Shown one piece after another: positions 35,263 through 48,690 of a stretch of 64,000 nucleotides of DNA. Position numbers and translations under genes: made by a program. Below the pieces are notes generated by a model. That model worked only from the letters and a program-made list of their open reading frames with translations, ran no database searches and had not been told where the DNA came from. This DNA comes from Gnetum montanum (Eukaryota > Streptophyta > Gnetopsida > Gnetales > Gnetaceae), in assembly GCA_015680685.1 (NCBI GenBank), contig MNCI01002798.1, positions 239,152-303,151 of the forward strand, given 5' to 3'. Every line of letters begins with the position of its first letter. Position 1 is the stretch's first letter.

Positions 35263-38200
35263 CTATATGGTTATAGAAACATGGCTATAGAGACATGGTA
35301 TGGAAGAGTTAGGGGGTACTTCACTTATGCAGAATCTTCCTAATTTTTGAAAGATTAGGAAATGAGTAAGATCTACTTTACATAAGTTTTTGTTCACCAT
35401 CACCTTCACTAATAATTTTAAATGGGAGTTCATCCCTTGATGCATCTTTCTACCCATCATTGTTGTTATTGGTTTTCTGCTCTCTCTTGGGTTGTTGGAT
35501 TTCATGACTAGGAGTTTCTTCTTCAAACTGCACTTTGAGCCCCTACTTTATGTCTACATTGTTAACAACTAGGGGCATTTTATTATTACCATGAATTATG
35601 ATCTCACCTTCTTCATAAGAAAGGTGAATCTCTTGATGGATGGGAGAAGACACAACTCACAACTAAGCCAACTAATGTTTTCCTAGGATAAGGTTAAACC
35701 CAGGAGTCTCCTCCACCACCAAGAAATTCATAGTCATAAGGAATTGCTCCCCTACCACAAAATCTAAGGAGAAGGACCCCTTAATAGTAATCCTCAACCC
35801 ATTGAAAGATTTGAGAGCAACTATCAATGTTTGTTGTATTTTCTCTATTAAACCTGATCATTCAAAAATGGTGCATGGGATGATGTTAGTAGCTACACCA
35901 TCTTCTACATGCACCTAATGCACATCAAATTGCCCTACTCATATGGTTATGAATAGAGAAGCCCTAGTAATTTCACCATTCTAGGGATTAACCTTAAATT
36001 CACTATCACAAAATGTCAATGATGTCAACTTCCCTTCCCTAGATGTGGGAGGAATCATTACCACATGGATGGATTCCTCATTAGTAGTTATATCCTCACT
36101 AACAGGGATAGAAGTTAGCATTTTGACTAATGCCTCATAATGTGTGGTAGAAGTCATGATCAGGTCATACAAACTTAAAGCAGTGTTCTTTTTCCTAAGA
36201 GATTATCTAACCTAATCAATTACACTAAGGAAGGTTTTCTCATTAACTATAGGCTTGTCACCTTGGTTGTGCTTCACTTCCTCCATGCACCTCAAAATGC
36301 ATACTTTAGTCATAGGTTGTGATTGTTAAGTCTTCTCCTCATTTTATTTGACCATGAACTTTGGGATTCCTCTGTGGTTTGTTGTTTAGACTGGATTGAG
36401 AAAAGGAGTTCATAGGTATAGCCAATATGAAAGTGGGCTTTGGTGGACCCACTTCCTTCTATGCCTACATTTGCTTATCACCCTTATTGTTGGTCTTTTG
36501 CTTTTACTGCTTCTTTTTCCTGGTTGGAGCTTTTTGGTTATCAGTTTTTGGTTGTGAGGAAGATGCAATAGCATTAGCTACCATAGGGGGTTTTTGGATG
36601 GTCTTATCAGTTTGTGAGGCTATAGCTAGTTAGGCTAAAGTGGGCTAGGGCACCCACCCTAATAAGAAATGGTTACCTAGGAGATATTTGTGATGCCACC
36701 CTTATGAAAAAAGGGGATCTTGACCTAGTGGAAGCTAAAGAAGACCTTTCACCATAAGGGAGTACATGAATCACAATTTCTTCTCTCAAGGATATTTGAG
36801 TACCATCTACATTGAATGCTAGTATGATATATGCAATGTTGTTAGCATTCAATGAGTCTTTATACACCTACATCAATTGGTTTTAAGGTTAGATAGGTTT
36901 GGATGCATCTAGAACCAACTCTTCCCTATCTATCATCTTCTGCAAGTCATCCTTCAGTGCAAGGTAGAAGTTTGTGTCATGAATTGGTTGTTGGTAATAG
37001 TGGTAAAAGTAGTCTATCTTAAAGTACTTAGGCAATGATGGATCATATTTTGTTACTCTAGTAGGTCCCTTGGCTATTTCACAAAGTCTATCATGCATCT
37101 TTTTGGAAGCTTTAGACATCTATTTTTATTGGATAAACCCACTTTTCAATAGTTGATCTAACAACTCTAATGGTTTTAATGGTAGTGCAATGTATTTAGA
37201 CCTATCTTTCCTTTCAAACTTGGGTCTAGTCATTGTTGATGTAGTGGCCCTAAAGGCTAAAGATTGGTTATCATAGTTATTATTGGTGGGAACCTTGGGT
37301 GGATTGGTCCTTGGACCTTGGCTTATGGTCTTGGCCTCTACAGTTTCTACATTCATATTTTTATGTTTGTCTTTCTCCTTGAATTTCCATGTATGTTAGT
37401 TTTTGTATGCTATGTAAGCTCAATCATGATTGGCCTCCATAGCATCTTCTGTATTTTTGGTTTGGGAGAGTTCTTGGCTAAGTGACCATGGGTCATGGTG
37501 GTACAATTTAGACTTGATAAAGTCATTAACCACCCTCTTAAGTATAGCCAAAAGGTTACTTTTAGCTATGGGCTCTGGTAGTTCATTCAGGAGTTATTCC
37601 ATCATTGGATGAACTTTTGTACAGGCTCAAGGGATCCTTTCTTGACCTTCATGAGTTGGTCAAGTGTAGTATCAAGCTTCAAGTTATGCTTGAAGTGATT
37701 AACGAACTAAGCTATCAAGTCTTCAAGGAAGGACATGGATCCTATAGGGAATGCTCAATACCAATCAAGTGCTTTCCTAGTCAAGGCCATAGAAAAAATC
37801 CTCATGATGTTGAGAGGCCATAGCTATAGTAGCAAAAACTCAGATCTAAAGGTTATAAGGTGAGCATTAGGGTTATGTTCTTCATTGTGTTTGGCAAACT
37901 AAGAGACAAGGACACTATGAGGGAGTATCAAAAGTGGAACCATAGGACTAATAGGATCATTTTGGTAGAATTCTATGATCTTTACACTTTGGGACATAGA
38001 GGCTTTGAGCATCTTTAACTCCTCTATCAAGTCCTAGATCATCTGGAAGGCTTGGTCCAAGCCCTACAGTGGTCTTGTTGGCTATGAGACCTACACATAT
38101 GGTTATGGTATCTATTGTGAGGCCTATGGCCTTACTATGGGTTGCATGCTAGAAGAAAGGGATTTTGTTATGGTCATGACTTGTTGGCCAAACATAGAAA

Positions 38201-38981
38201 ATGATGTCTATGCTAGTACTTGAGGCATAAATAGGATAAAAGGGGTATGTGACCCCTATGTTTCTTGAAGACTCATAATGAGCCCCATGTGTGTAGTTAG
38301 TGGATTTGTGGTAGTAAAATCCATTGTTAATGATTTTATGTATTGAGACTGTATTGTGAATGGCATCGATGTGTTATGATTTGTTGTTTGGAACATTGCT
38401 TGAGTTTCATATGTGGCTATAACAAGTGTGGGGCATGTCATAGTAGGGTAGGAAGTAGTGAAGGATAGTGGCACCATGCCCATGAAGAAAACAAAAGCAT
38501 TGGAGGAAGGCTCTATGACCTTGGAGGATGTTTGTTGGAATAGTCTTCCTGAGATGTCTTCAAGCTCATATTCTACCTTGAATTCATCCTCCTCTTCTTA
38601 TTGTTCCTCAAATCTATGCTTGTCATTTTCTTCTTCCATAGTAATCACTTGGGCTAGGATGCTAGCAGAGATGTCAATAAGAAAAATTTGATCATATGTG
38701 GAAGGGATGTACTCTTTACCATCCCTATGTATGAGTTCAAACTCCATCTTTGCTTTAGCTTCAATTTGTGGAATTAACATGCCTCCCTATATTTTAGCAT
38801 AAATGAAGTTATAGTGATTTTCATTTATGACTATGAAGTTAAGAATTTCCCCTCTAACTCTCAAAGATTACCTACATTCCATGATGGTAGGGTCTTTGGG
38901 GTCATAGACTCTCATGGCCTATTAATCTGACCTACCATCATTGTATTTGTAAGGTAACTTAGTTGATCATTGTAGAGACAT
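35263..38981 (-). pseudogene. H2 gag-protease, copy 2
   Basis: Minus strand, homologous to 12890-16514. It probably starts at ATG 38981-38979. It has MRVYDPKD (about 38900), EFELIHRDGKEYIPS (about 38720), a decayed gag core near 37560-37790, and a protease end near 35650-35720. Fragments 36889-37119 and 37126-37356 cover the linker (SKYIALPLKPLELLDQLL). Frames are scrambled by indels and stops. No pol lies between it and the minisatellite. Confidence 0.65.
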
Positions 38982-40420
38982 GGTTATTTTAATAAGAACT
39001 ACTAAAGTTAGGCTATGAACAACAAAAGTGAGAGTAGATTCCAACAAGTGGAAATGCAGAGATATCAATGAAAGGAAAAATGATTGAAAATGGGGTATTT
39101 ACTATAAATAGCAAGTAGGGGATAAGTGAGGTAGACTCCCTTACCCAAAATGAAAAGGTGCAAAAGTGGTAGCAAACTTTACCCACACTAGCCTTCTAGT
39201 TATCATACTCCTTGATGCCAATGCTAGCTTCCTAGTTATCACACACCTAGATGTGGTAGGGGGAAATGAGGGAGTGAGATGGGGGGATTTCACACCTTAT
39301 AAAGCCAATGTTGGTTAAAAAAGGGAAGTGAAAACTATTAAATGTGTACTGAAAAGGATGCAAATTTTGATAATTGTAATGGCTATTAAGTTTAAATCTT
39401 GTGGAAATAGGTAAAAATCATCAAAAATAAATTACTTACTATAAGTAGTAAGTAGGCGGTAAGAGGGGTTTACCCCTTTACTAGAAATGGCAAGCTGAAG
39501 ATGTTGGGATCAAGCTTCATCCACATTGGTCTCCTAGCTATCACACCCCCAAGTATGACAAGGGAGGTAAGATGGGGTGAGATGGTGGGGATCTCACACC
39601 TTTTAAAACGAATGTTGGTGAAAGGGATTTTAGAAACTACAAAAATTCAACCACAAAGGAAAGCGAAAGTACTTTTGGTTGGTGAGGATGGAAATGTTGG
39701 TTTTGGAATGATAATTTTGGCTAAGGTGGAACATTTGTATGTTGGTGTTCAATGTTGGTTTTGATTGCTAAAATTCACAGCAGATGTTGGAAAACTCAAC
39801 ACCCAACCACCTACAACTTCAACACTAGGGTTTCCACTATAGGGGGTGAGGGGAAACATTGGGTTTTCAAAGGGGATTTTAAGGTTTTTTATTGCAAAAA
39901 TCAAAAATTTCCATCATTTAGGCAATGTTGGCTATGAAGGTAATCAAATTTGTCTATAGAAATTAGGCAGAGGCCCTCCTTCTAGCACCAAGAGACTATT
40001 GTGATGGAAAATCTTGATCATTGGAAGAAACCAAGGATTCTCAGTCACAAGTAGCCTCAACCCTAAATCCCCTAGGGCCTCTATAAGAAAAATGGAATTC
40101 AATGTATCCTAGACAATCCAGTAGATCACCCAAGGACTTATGGGGATGCAAAATGGGGGTGTAACAAAAGTATAAAAATATGCAAATCTATGAAATGATG
40201 TAATGAAATATAACAATTACATATGAAATTGTACACAATTTGAAATCATAAATTTCATTAAATGAACAAAGAATGAATTCAAAGATGTGTACAAATTGAT
40301 GCCTCAGCAAGGAGGCAAAAGGGTGTTTACTTGGGCAAGGGTTTAGAGCCTGTTGAAGCCACAATCAACTCCACAATTTGGTATCTTTGCCACTTTTGAT
40401 GTTATCAAACCTCCTTTGTC
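38982..40420 (-). other. H2 copy 2 leader
   Basis: Untranslated region collinear with 16515-17272 plus 24475-25275 and uninterrupted here. It shows that element A sits in the leader of copy 1. It has a duplicated module: two CTCACACCTT..AATGTTGG stretches about 300 bp apart. The open frame at 39501-39764 is not conserved in copy 1. Confidence 0.6.
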
Positions 40421-40980
40421 TCCACCTTAGATATGTAATGTTGGTTGATGCTAGGAGGGTTATGGAAATGTGAATCATTGGAATGTCCAAAGTACACCAC
40501 ATTAGAATTTGGTGATCCCAGGGGGCAATGTTGACACCCAAAGCTCACAAATCCAAAGGGGAAAGTAAAAGGGGGTAACAAGTTGTAGAGGTTCCATGCT
40601 ACTAGGCTTCAAGAAGCTATGTTTCTACCAAGGAAGAAAGAGCTCTTGGATATCAAACTATCAATACTGTTAAATTGCAAAAGTGTGGAACCTTAAAATG
40701 GTGCCAAGGTTTGGTTTTTATAGGGTTATGGCCATGATTCAAGCTACAAATTGGTAGCAAATGGCTAACATGATTGGCTGCAAATTAGTTGCTAATGGCT
40801 AACATGATTGGCTAAAAATTTACTACCAAATTGCTAATTGATTATTTAAAAACTGGCTACCAAATTACAAATTGATTAGTTATAAATTGGCTGCCAAAAT
40901 ACTTATTGATTGGTTGTAAATTGGCTACCAAATTGCTAAAAATTAGCTACCATGTTCAAGGAGCAGATGAGGTTCACCCC
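40421..40980 (-). repeat. H2 copy 2 LTR, left piece
   Basis: Matches the region around 25330-25800. It has a minus-strand TATA-like CTATAAAAACC near 40718. At 40735-40960 it has short tandem repeats built on GGCTACCAAATT / ATTGATTGG. It is cut at 40980 by element C and resumes at 47560. Confidence 0.5.
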
Positions 40981-41910
40981 TGATGAATTATCACTTGGTT
41001 GTGTTATCTAATAAAAATTCAACTTTTTCACTAGCTCCAATAACAAGGCCCCAATAGCAAGGCCCCAATAGTAAGGCCCCAATAACAAGGCTCCAATAAC
41101 AAGGCCCTAACGTCGAAGCCCAGATGTAAGATCAGGTATCCAACATCGGGGGTATATGCTAGGCTATAAATATAGTGCTTAGGCTCATGATTTCCATTCA
41201 TTTCTCATATCATATTTTCATAGTTTTTTCAATAAAGTAGCTAAACTCTTATAATTTTATTCCATAATCTAAAAAAAGAGTCAGTGAGTGCCCATAGAGT
41301 GGATCTAAGTCAGTTGTATGAAGTCGAGTGGCAATGTACCTAAACATATTCCATGAATGACAGTAAGATCAAGATTGATTCTTATTCATTGTAGCACTTT
41401 GACTTAGATTAGATTTACTTTCCATGCAATTTACTTTTCATGTACTTAGTTAATATTTATATTTTCATGCATGATAATTAATTAAGCACATAAGTACAAT
41501 CGCTTCGAGCATGCATATGACTCTTGGTAATCCCAGCAATGCTTAATGTTTGGTAGCCTAGTAGCATTATATGTGTTCAAGATATGCATGGGAAGTGGGA
41601 TCAAATACTTATGTTAGGGTAGTTGATTATGAATTATCAGTTAGATTAGTTGAATTGATTATAAATTGAGTTTCAACCTATTGTTAATCGTATAATAATA
41701 AAATATAAAATAATAAAAGTCATATGCCTCACTCTAGACTAAACCATACATGACATAGCTATCACCAGTCCAAGTGGGAAGATAGCGAACTATGATCAAG
41801 GCATAGCAATCTAGATGCCACAACTAGTCCCATCCATAAAATTCAACTAGATCGTGCATGAATGCTTGTGATTCATATGGTTGGATGTAGGGGTACCTTG
41901 CCACTCATCA
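40981..41910 (+). repeat. 5' LTR of element C
   Basis: 930 bp, TGATGAA to CTCATCA. U3 has five 14-bp repeats (41038-41107), followed by a TATA box (CTATAAATAT, about 41164). No GATATC array is present. The conserved U5 end with GGGGTACC is present. Confidence 0.9.
41038..41107 (+). repeat. 14-bp tandem repeat in C 5' LTR
   Basis: Five units of CAATARCAAGGCCC about 60 bp upstream of the TATA box. The 3' LTR has five units at 46665-46734. Confidence 0.9.
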
Positions 41911-41911
41911 T

Positions 41912-41929
41912 TGGCACCATTGCTGGGGA
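41912..41929 (+). other. Primer binding site of C (tRNA-Asp-like)
   Basis: TGGCACCATTGCTGGGGA follows the LTR after one T. It has three transition-type differences from the tRNA-Asp complement. Confidence 0.75.
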
Positions 41930-42192
41930 TGGTGCTAGTTATCTATTATTTATATTATACACAACTTCTATAAAGGCATTAATGATCTATCTCTTTGAAA
42001 CCATTAATATTTTAAGTCACACACATTATCAAACAAAACCATGTCTTCTTCACATAGGATCCATAATGCATCATATGGTGAGAACACTCGTAGGAGAAAT
42101 GATAGGATATATACTAAAAAAAATTGAAGTGAACAATGTCAAGCAATGGTTTCCTATGCTCATTTAGACTCTTACTACACTTAAAGACTACA

Positions 42193-43662
42193 TTCAACTA
42201 ATGCAAATAAGCCTAGAGGAGATGGAGTAAGTCCTAGATCAAGGAGGGAATCAAGGCCTAGGACCTCCTCTAAACCTAGAGAACATAAATCAAAGGACCA
42301 ATGGGAAGTATTATAGAAGCCATGGCGATTCTTCCAGTTCCTCATCTTCCTCTTCCTCTTCAATGTCTAATTTTAATGAATATGAACATAGGTATAGAGA
42401 TAGATCTCCACTATAGGGTCAAGATAAAGATAGAAATCAAACCCAAGGGAAAAATCAAAGACACCACAATGAGCATAGACAAGATCATCATAATCAAATA
42501 AATAGAAATAGAAATTTTCATCACAACATGTCAAATGATGATGAATCCTTATTGGCCACTAATAGCCTGATCCAGATCACATAGGCAATTAAGATACCTC
42601 ACAGCCATTGCAAGGAAAGTCACCTACCTAGGCTTGATATTAATAATATTCCTAAGTTCATGGAAGGCTATGATTCTAATCCACAACATCATCTACAAGC
42701 CTTCCATGATTCCTATGCCTTATACAATATTGAAAGTGGATGGCAAAAGCTTAAGCCCTTTCCTAGGATACTAATTGATGAAGCTGAAAGTTGGTATAGA
42801 TTGTTGGAACCAAGTTTCATTCACCAATGGTACACAATGCTAGAACTTTTCAATGAAAAAAATGAAACATATGTGAGAGTGTCCAATCTAAGAAAAGAAA
42901 TCCAAGAGTGGAAGCAAGAAAGTCATCAACCCTTGAAAGTGGCCTTGGAAAGATACTATTCACTACTACATAGATGCTAAGGCCATGGTTTCTCTGAGGA
43001 AAGGCAACTTCTCCACATCATAGATGGATTTCATGATGAAATAAGGAAGACCCTTGAGATGTATGCTCCATGTCAATTATACAAGCTACAAATCCATCAA
43101 ATAAAAGAGTTAATCAAGCATGTGGCAAAAGAAGAAGGAGAGCTATATAGATGAGAGAATGTAGAGGAAAATAACTAGGACCCAACTTTGCAACAAAAAA
43201 AAAAGCATCCATATCTATGATAAGGAAAAAGAGACAACTCTTGATGAGATGATTTCACAATGAACCTTGCCAATACAAAATTCTCTCATTAAGATTGAAG
43301 TAAATTTGGATAAGATGTTATAATTGATGGCTGAGAAAGTTAAAACTTGCAAAGAAATCATAGAGGAGAGAATAGCACAAAACGAATCAAGTGATCACAA
43401 TGAAAGGAGGAAAAGGAACCAAGAAACAGCTAGGAATACTTCTTGGAAAATAGGAAAAATGACTAAAGAAATTAAGGCTATAGACTCAAGCACCGAAGAG
43501 GATGGTGGATGTGACATTTGCCTATATGACCATCCAAAGGTCCATTGCCCAATCTTATTACATCTACATGAGTATTGGGCAAGGGCATTAAATCCAAAGT
43601 TTGTACAAAAGTACATTCCTAGGAGATTTCTTCTTTCACATAGAAATTTTAGACAACCCTAA
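42193..43662 (+). pseudogene. gag of element C
   Basis: Homologous to gag of B. A Ser-rich then Arg/His/Asn-rich N-terminal region (42330-42540) is followed by the retrotransposon-gag core, which is open from 42660 to 42980 (EGYDSNPQHHLQAFHDSY, ESWYRLLEPSFIHQWYTMLE, LHRC). A charged linker follows with stops and a frameshift near 43200-43320. A zinc knuckle with all four ligands is at about 43509-43550 (CDICLYDHPKVHCP). The Pro/Tyr-rich tail is recognisable to about 44000 in broken frames. I find no DSG protease. Confidence 0.75.
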
Positions 43663-44869
43663 AACCAACCATACTATCTTAGGAGGACTTATTACCAACA
43701 TCAACACTAGTATCAACTGTAATGGCAATAACCACAGTCGTGGGGGAAGCCACCACTAAACTAGCCCTATCCTTCCTACCAACTGCATCCACATGGATAT
43801 TATGTTCAACATCATATTTCACCAACTAGTTTTACTTTCTCTACTTCAAATCACTACAACCACTCTCCTGAATATCACTATCCCACAACATCTTATATGA
43901 GATCACCACCTCACACCTCTCATCCTACATCATATCCTCAATATTCTCATACTCACCTCCACCATATGTCACCTCCAATAACACAAGAAGGGTTAGCATC
44001 ACAAAATTAATGAGAGAATGCCACTTGTGTTGCAAACATACATGTAAATGATAATTCTAGTAGATCTCAATCAAAGTCTCAGAAATGTTCCTTCTAGAGG
44101 AAATGTTGTAAGTAAAAGCAAAACACTCATGGACCTGCTGCATTCCCTGAACCAGCATAAGGCCAATCTGATGCAACAACCTTCCTCACAAAAATGATGT
44201 CTCTTAATCATACATCAAAGCCAACAACCATCATCACTTCAACACAAGACATAAATGATAAACCTATCATTGTTGATATATAGAAGAATCCATGCATCAC
44301 CAATAATGATAAAGGGTGTATTTTTTAGCCAAAAGTTTGAAATATTAACACAACCCATATACTCGCCCACCATAAAGTTCAGGAGCAAGTGTGTGAGCAA
44401 ATGCTAGTCTATATAGTAGCCACTAAAACAAAAAATATATAGTGGCTTGAAAATGAGAATATAAAACTATCTCAAAGATGCATGTAAGTAATTGATTTGC
44501 TTATCAGTTCTAGAATTTTGTGATTCTTCATATGTTTTCCATTTCTTACTATTTTTCTTTTCTTTATAATTTTTCTCTTTTCTTAATTCATTCTCTTTAT
44601 GTTTTATGAATGTATTTTATGTTTTTATTAAAAAAAATTGCCAAGTCATGATGTAGCAGTCAATGCTATGTGTTGGGTTTTTTTGTGCTATGCTATCAAG
44701 ATAATTGGATAAGTAATTATGTAAAGCAATGAAACCACATCATTGATCCCTCAAGTTCTTTAAATAAAATGTCTTTTTCATCGAAACAATTTGGTTCTTT
44801 TATGAAACTAAAATTAATCAATGATCATTGTACCTTAAAGAAAGAGGAAATGACCAAGTGGGAATGGCA
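43663..44869 (+). other. Region after gag of C
   Basis: Remnants of the gag tail (to about 44000), then decayed sequence without a recognisable protease. Near 44300-44490 a broken frame hints at a short helical segment (LENENIKLSQRCM). Near 44730 there is weak similarity to the micro-ORF region of B. Confidence 0.4.
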
Positions 44870-45930
44870 AATAGTATGACCTCAAAGGGACTTGTTGGGT
44901 TCTCTTCTTGATTTCCTTCATGTGTTTTATGACTCCTCTTGGAACATATCATCACTCCTCCATCAACTAAAAAAAAGGAATCTCTTTCTTTGCATGGTGC
45001 GGTTCCCATCCAAAAGAAAAAAAGCACAACACATAAAAAAAGAAAGGAAAAAAGACAAAACAAACACAATAAAAAATAATAAACAATTATTGGAATTCAA
45101 AGCACACCCCTTAGACATAGTAATGGGCTACAAGCACTAGTTATGGGGCTGGAAAGACATGTTACCCATGCCTAAAGACACCCCTCTAACTAAGGCCCTT
45201 CCTTCCTTCCTTCTTTTTTCTTCTTTTTAGAGTGATAATTGTTATTTGAGGTGGTTGTGGACTCATGGTGGTTGGTAGGATGGAACACTTCAATGCTAGG
45301 TCACTAGTCATGGTATGGACTTTGTCTAAATTTAGATCAATAGGTATGTTGATCATTTTAATCACACTTTTCACATGAACCTGTTGTATACATGGTCAAG
45401 TACCTTACATCCCAATCTCTACAATCCCTTCTCATCCCATTATTCACCTCGCTACTACATGTGATTGTAAGCCTTTTGGTTTTGTGTAGTATAGTGCAAC
45501 ATCCTCACCATGGTAGTTGTGTATTGTTTGGAATAAAGGCATGGTCTACATTTAACAACTTGAGTGCCCATGGACACCTATAGAAGTGGTTATGCAAGGG
45601 CATTATGGTAGGATCCTACTTTGGAAAGGACCCACTTACATAAATTTTGTTGATCATGGCTTTGAACTAACCTTCACATCTTCCAGAACATCAATGACGG
45701 TTTCTCTAAATTTATGCATGATTTTGGAACTACTTCTCATATTTTCATTAATTTTTCCTATTTTTCTATTTCCATATCCTTTAATATTTCTTGGTCATCT
45801 TTTGAATTGGACATTTGGTTTCAATTATTCAAAAACCTATGTGCTTCCAAAGTTATGCTTATTAGTCATGGGGGCTAGGGATGCTTGCTTTATAATTTTT
45901 GAAATTTCTCCAACATCCTATTTTTGAACA
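44870..45930 (+). other. Decayed ORF2 region of C
   Basis: Collinear with B 55140-56060. The block GAATTCAAAGCACACCCCTT is at about 45093, then GGGCTACAAGCACTAGTTATG. After it, CCCTCTAACTAAGGCCCTT matches the start of ORF2, but insertions and stops break the frame. An internal polypurine-like ATTAGTCATGGGGG lies at 45861-45874. The open frame at 45586-45927 covers the part that is non-coding in A and B, so I do not call it a gene. Confidence 0.5.
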
Positions 45931-46607
45931 TATGGTAACTAAGAGTATTTGATCAAAATAATGTGAATGATGATTTTAGTTACCTCATAGCCTTGGGCAT
46001 AGTAGGCTATAATCACCTTGTGCTTAAATGGTAGCTAAGGAATCTGAAAAGGGTTAATTATTAAGGAAAATTTATCAAAACTAATGTTGATCCTTTGGTG
46101 ACTATAGGTGATGCTAAAAGCAATGCCTAAGAAATAAGTTCTTTTGCTAGGCACAACAATGAAGCCAAGAGAGGGGCAATGGAGGATATGCCCATGAACA
46201 CATCATAGCACATACAAGATAGTAGCTCAAGCTTTGCATGTTTGCTAGATCCATGGGGTGATGAGAAGAAAGTTTAGTCCACCCTTCAAAAATTTTTTGC
46301 ATAACCAGAGAAGGATCAACATAATAATCAAGGTTAAAAGTCTGCCACCGCTAATGACAACAAGAAGAATCATCTTCAACAGATTCTTGAAGACCTCTAC
46401 AAATTTTGTAATCTTCAAAGTCTGTCCAGTCTTTTTTTCACTATGGAATTTTGTATGCATCCACTTAAATAAAATGTTGTAATGTAGCACTCATAGTCAA
46501 TCAGTAGTTAGCATCAATTAATAATTTCATACCTTCCCATTTTTGTAAAGAAAGCTCGATCTGATCTTGTTAACTTGAGGACAAGTTTTTATTCAATTGT
46601 GAGGGTA

Positions 46608-47559
46608 TGATGAATCATCACTTGGCTGTGTTATTTGATGAAAAGTCAAATTTTTTGTTGGCTCTACTAATAAGGCTTCAATAACAAGGCTCTGATAATA
46701 AGGCTCTGATAACAAGGCCCTGATAACAAGGCCCCAACATTGAGTAATCAACATCGAAGCCCAAATGCAATGTCAGGTATCCGATGTTGGGGGGTATACA
46801 CCAAGCTATAAATATACTACTTGGGCTCATGATTTCTAGTTAGTATTCATATTATTTTTTCATAGTTTTATCAATAGAGTAGCTAAAATCTTGCAGTTTT
46901 ATTCTATAATCTTATAGAATAGTCAATGAGTGCTCATAGAGTGGATCTAAGTTAGTTGTATGAAGTATTATTCAAGTGGCAATGTACTTGGACATATTCT
47001 ATGAACAACAATAAGATCGAGATTTATTCTTATTCATTATAGCACTTTGACTTAAATTAGATTTACTTTCCATGCAATTTACTTTTCATTTACTTAGTTA
47101 ATATTTATATTTTCATGCATGATAATCAATTAAGCACATAAGTATGATTGCTTTAAGCATGCATATGACTCTTGGTAATTCTAGCAACACTTAACATTTG
47201 GTAACCCAGCAACATTATATGTGTTCAAGATGTGCACAGAAAGTGGGATTAAATACTTATGTTAGGGTAGTTGATTATTAATTAGTAATTAGATTAGTTG
47301 AATTGATTATAAATTAAGTTTCAACCTATTGTTAATTGTAGAATAATACATGATAAACCATACATGATAAATTAAGTTTCACTTTGGACTAAACCATACA
47401 TGATAAAGTTGCCATTAGTCCAAGTGGGAAGATAATGAATTATGATCAAGAAATAGCGATCGAGATGCCACAACTAGTCTCATCCATAGAATTCGACCAG
47501 ATCATGCGTTAACACTTGTGATTCATATTGTTGGCCTAGGGATACCTTGTCACTCATCA
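46608..47559 (+). repeat. 3' LTR of element C
   Basis: 952 bp, TGATGAA to CTCATCA, preceded by the purine tract TTGTGAGGGTA (46597-46607). 14-bp repeats are at 46665-46734 and the TATA box is near 46807. Confidence 0.9.
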
Positions 47560-47830
47560 ACCCCCCATGCATCCTAGTTGTTTGTTCCTCCATGCTATTT
47601 GACCCCCTCTCTCCTAGCTAGCTAACCCCATCCCTCTCGCACCCCCCNCTTTTTCTTTCTTGGGGAATGAGGCTTTGGTCACTTATGAAGCATTTTTCAG
47701 CCCCAAAAGTATGAAATATGTGAGATCCTTCCTTTATGGGTTACAACCTTCACATCTACAATAAAATATTGCCTCAGGTTTCATGGGATCGGATTACAAA
47801 GGTTTCAACATGCAAATTTAGTGGTGTTTC
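47560..47830 (-). repeat. H2 copy 2 LTR, right piece
   Basis: Matches about 26350-26530 (GGGGAATGAG..TTTG, CCCCAAAAGTAT, TATGTGAGAT). It resumes the H2 LTR after element C. It contains one N at 47648. Similarity ends near 47830, before the 191-bp array would start. Confidence 0.55.
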
Positions 47831-48240
47831 ATTTTCAACCTTTAAAAAATTTTTATCATTAGAAAAAAACATTGCTACATAGGTTAAAGGGTTTGGATTG
47901 CACAAAATAAGAATGCATCTAGTGTCTACATTTGCAATATTTTCACCTATTTTGGGTAAATTCTTTTTGAGAAATAGGTGCAAAAATTAATGTTTACTAT
48001 TCTAAAAAATTATAGAGACTATGGAAACCAACTATGATATGATGATACTTATTACATATATTGAAACTAAATTATTTTTTTATTATATTCCTAGACTCTT
48101 AAGGGATGTTAAATCCAAAAAATATAATTATATTAAGAATTAAAAAACATAGTACATTAGCATATTCCATCAATAGTAAAAAACCTTCAAGAATAACAAA
48201 GTAAAAGAAAAGGTCTAATAATTTTGGTTATCTCTTACAG
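47831..48240. other. Unassigned AT-rich sequence
   Basis: No gene, repeat partner or signal recognised. Confidence 0.4.
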
Positions 48241-48690
48241 GCTTTCATAGACATTACTACATCAACATTATTTAGTTGACTACACTTGTATTACATTCAC
48301 AAAAAATGCTTATAAATATAAATCATTTGTTTTATTTACATATTGTGTAGTGATTAGTGTACCAAAGCTATTGTAGGTTTTATCCATAGAAGTTCCAATT
48401 TATCATAGAGTTCCTACAACATGAACGAAGTTTATTTTCTAGAATCTTATTCAAGTGATTATATAAGTAAATACATTTTCATAATGGAAATAAGATTAAA
48501 ATTAATTTATCTTCAATGCAATACTTGGCCTAACTTAATGATTCCTTTAACTACAATATAATTTTATTGCACCTTTAATTTGAATGAACTTTGTTAATTA
48601 TTTTACATTTTATTGCATCTTAATTATATCATTTTAGTATGACCAACTTCAAGCATAAACATGCTTCTTATTTAGTACTCCCAATAGTAT
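48241..48690 (+). repeat. Relic LTR fragment of the TGATGAG group
   Basis: Very decayed but in the same order as the LTR of C: TATAAATATAAAT (48312), an ATGGAAATAAGATTAA segment, TTTTATTGCA, then GTATGACCAACTTCAAGCAT, which matches the group's GTAYGACCACTTCGAGCAY. It stops exactly where TGTAACACC of the chromovirus LTR begins (48691), so the chromovirus inserted into it. Confidence 0.45.

Larger units (their letters stand above)
40981..47559 (+). mobile_element. Element C, diverged gag-only member of the TGATGAG group
   Basis: A complete 6.58-kb plus-strand element with an exact 5-bp target duplication ACCCC (40976-40980 and 47560-47564). It has LTR, primer site, gag, no protease found, a non-coding or decayed ORF2 region, polypurine tract and LTR. 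It shares gene order with A and B but is much more diverged. It sits in the LTR of H2 copy 2. Confidence 0.9.

Noticed and set aside
40735-40960. Centromeric-type satellite
   Set aside because: The repeats are short, irregular and confined to 230 bp of the H2 LTR.
45586-45927. 113-residue hydrophobic frame in element C
   Set aside because: The collinear sequence in A and B is not open in this frame, so it is likely chance in T-rich DNA.
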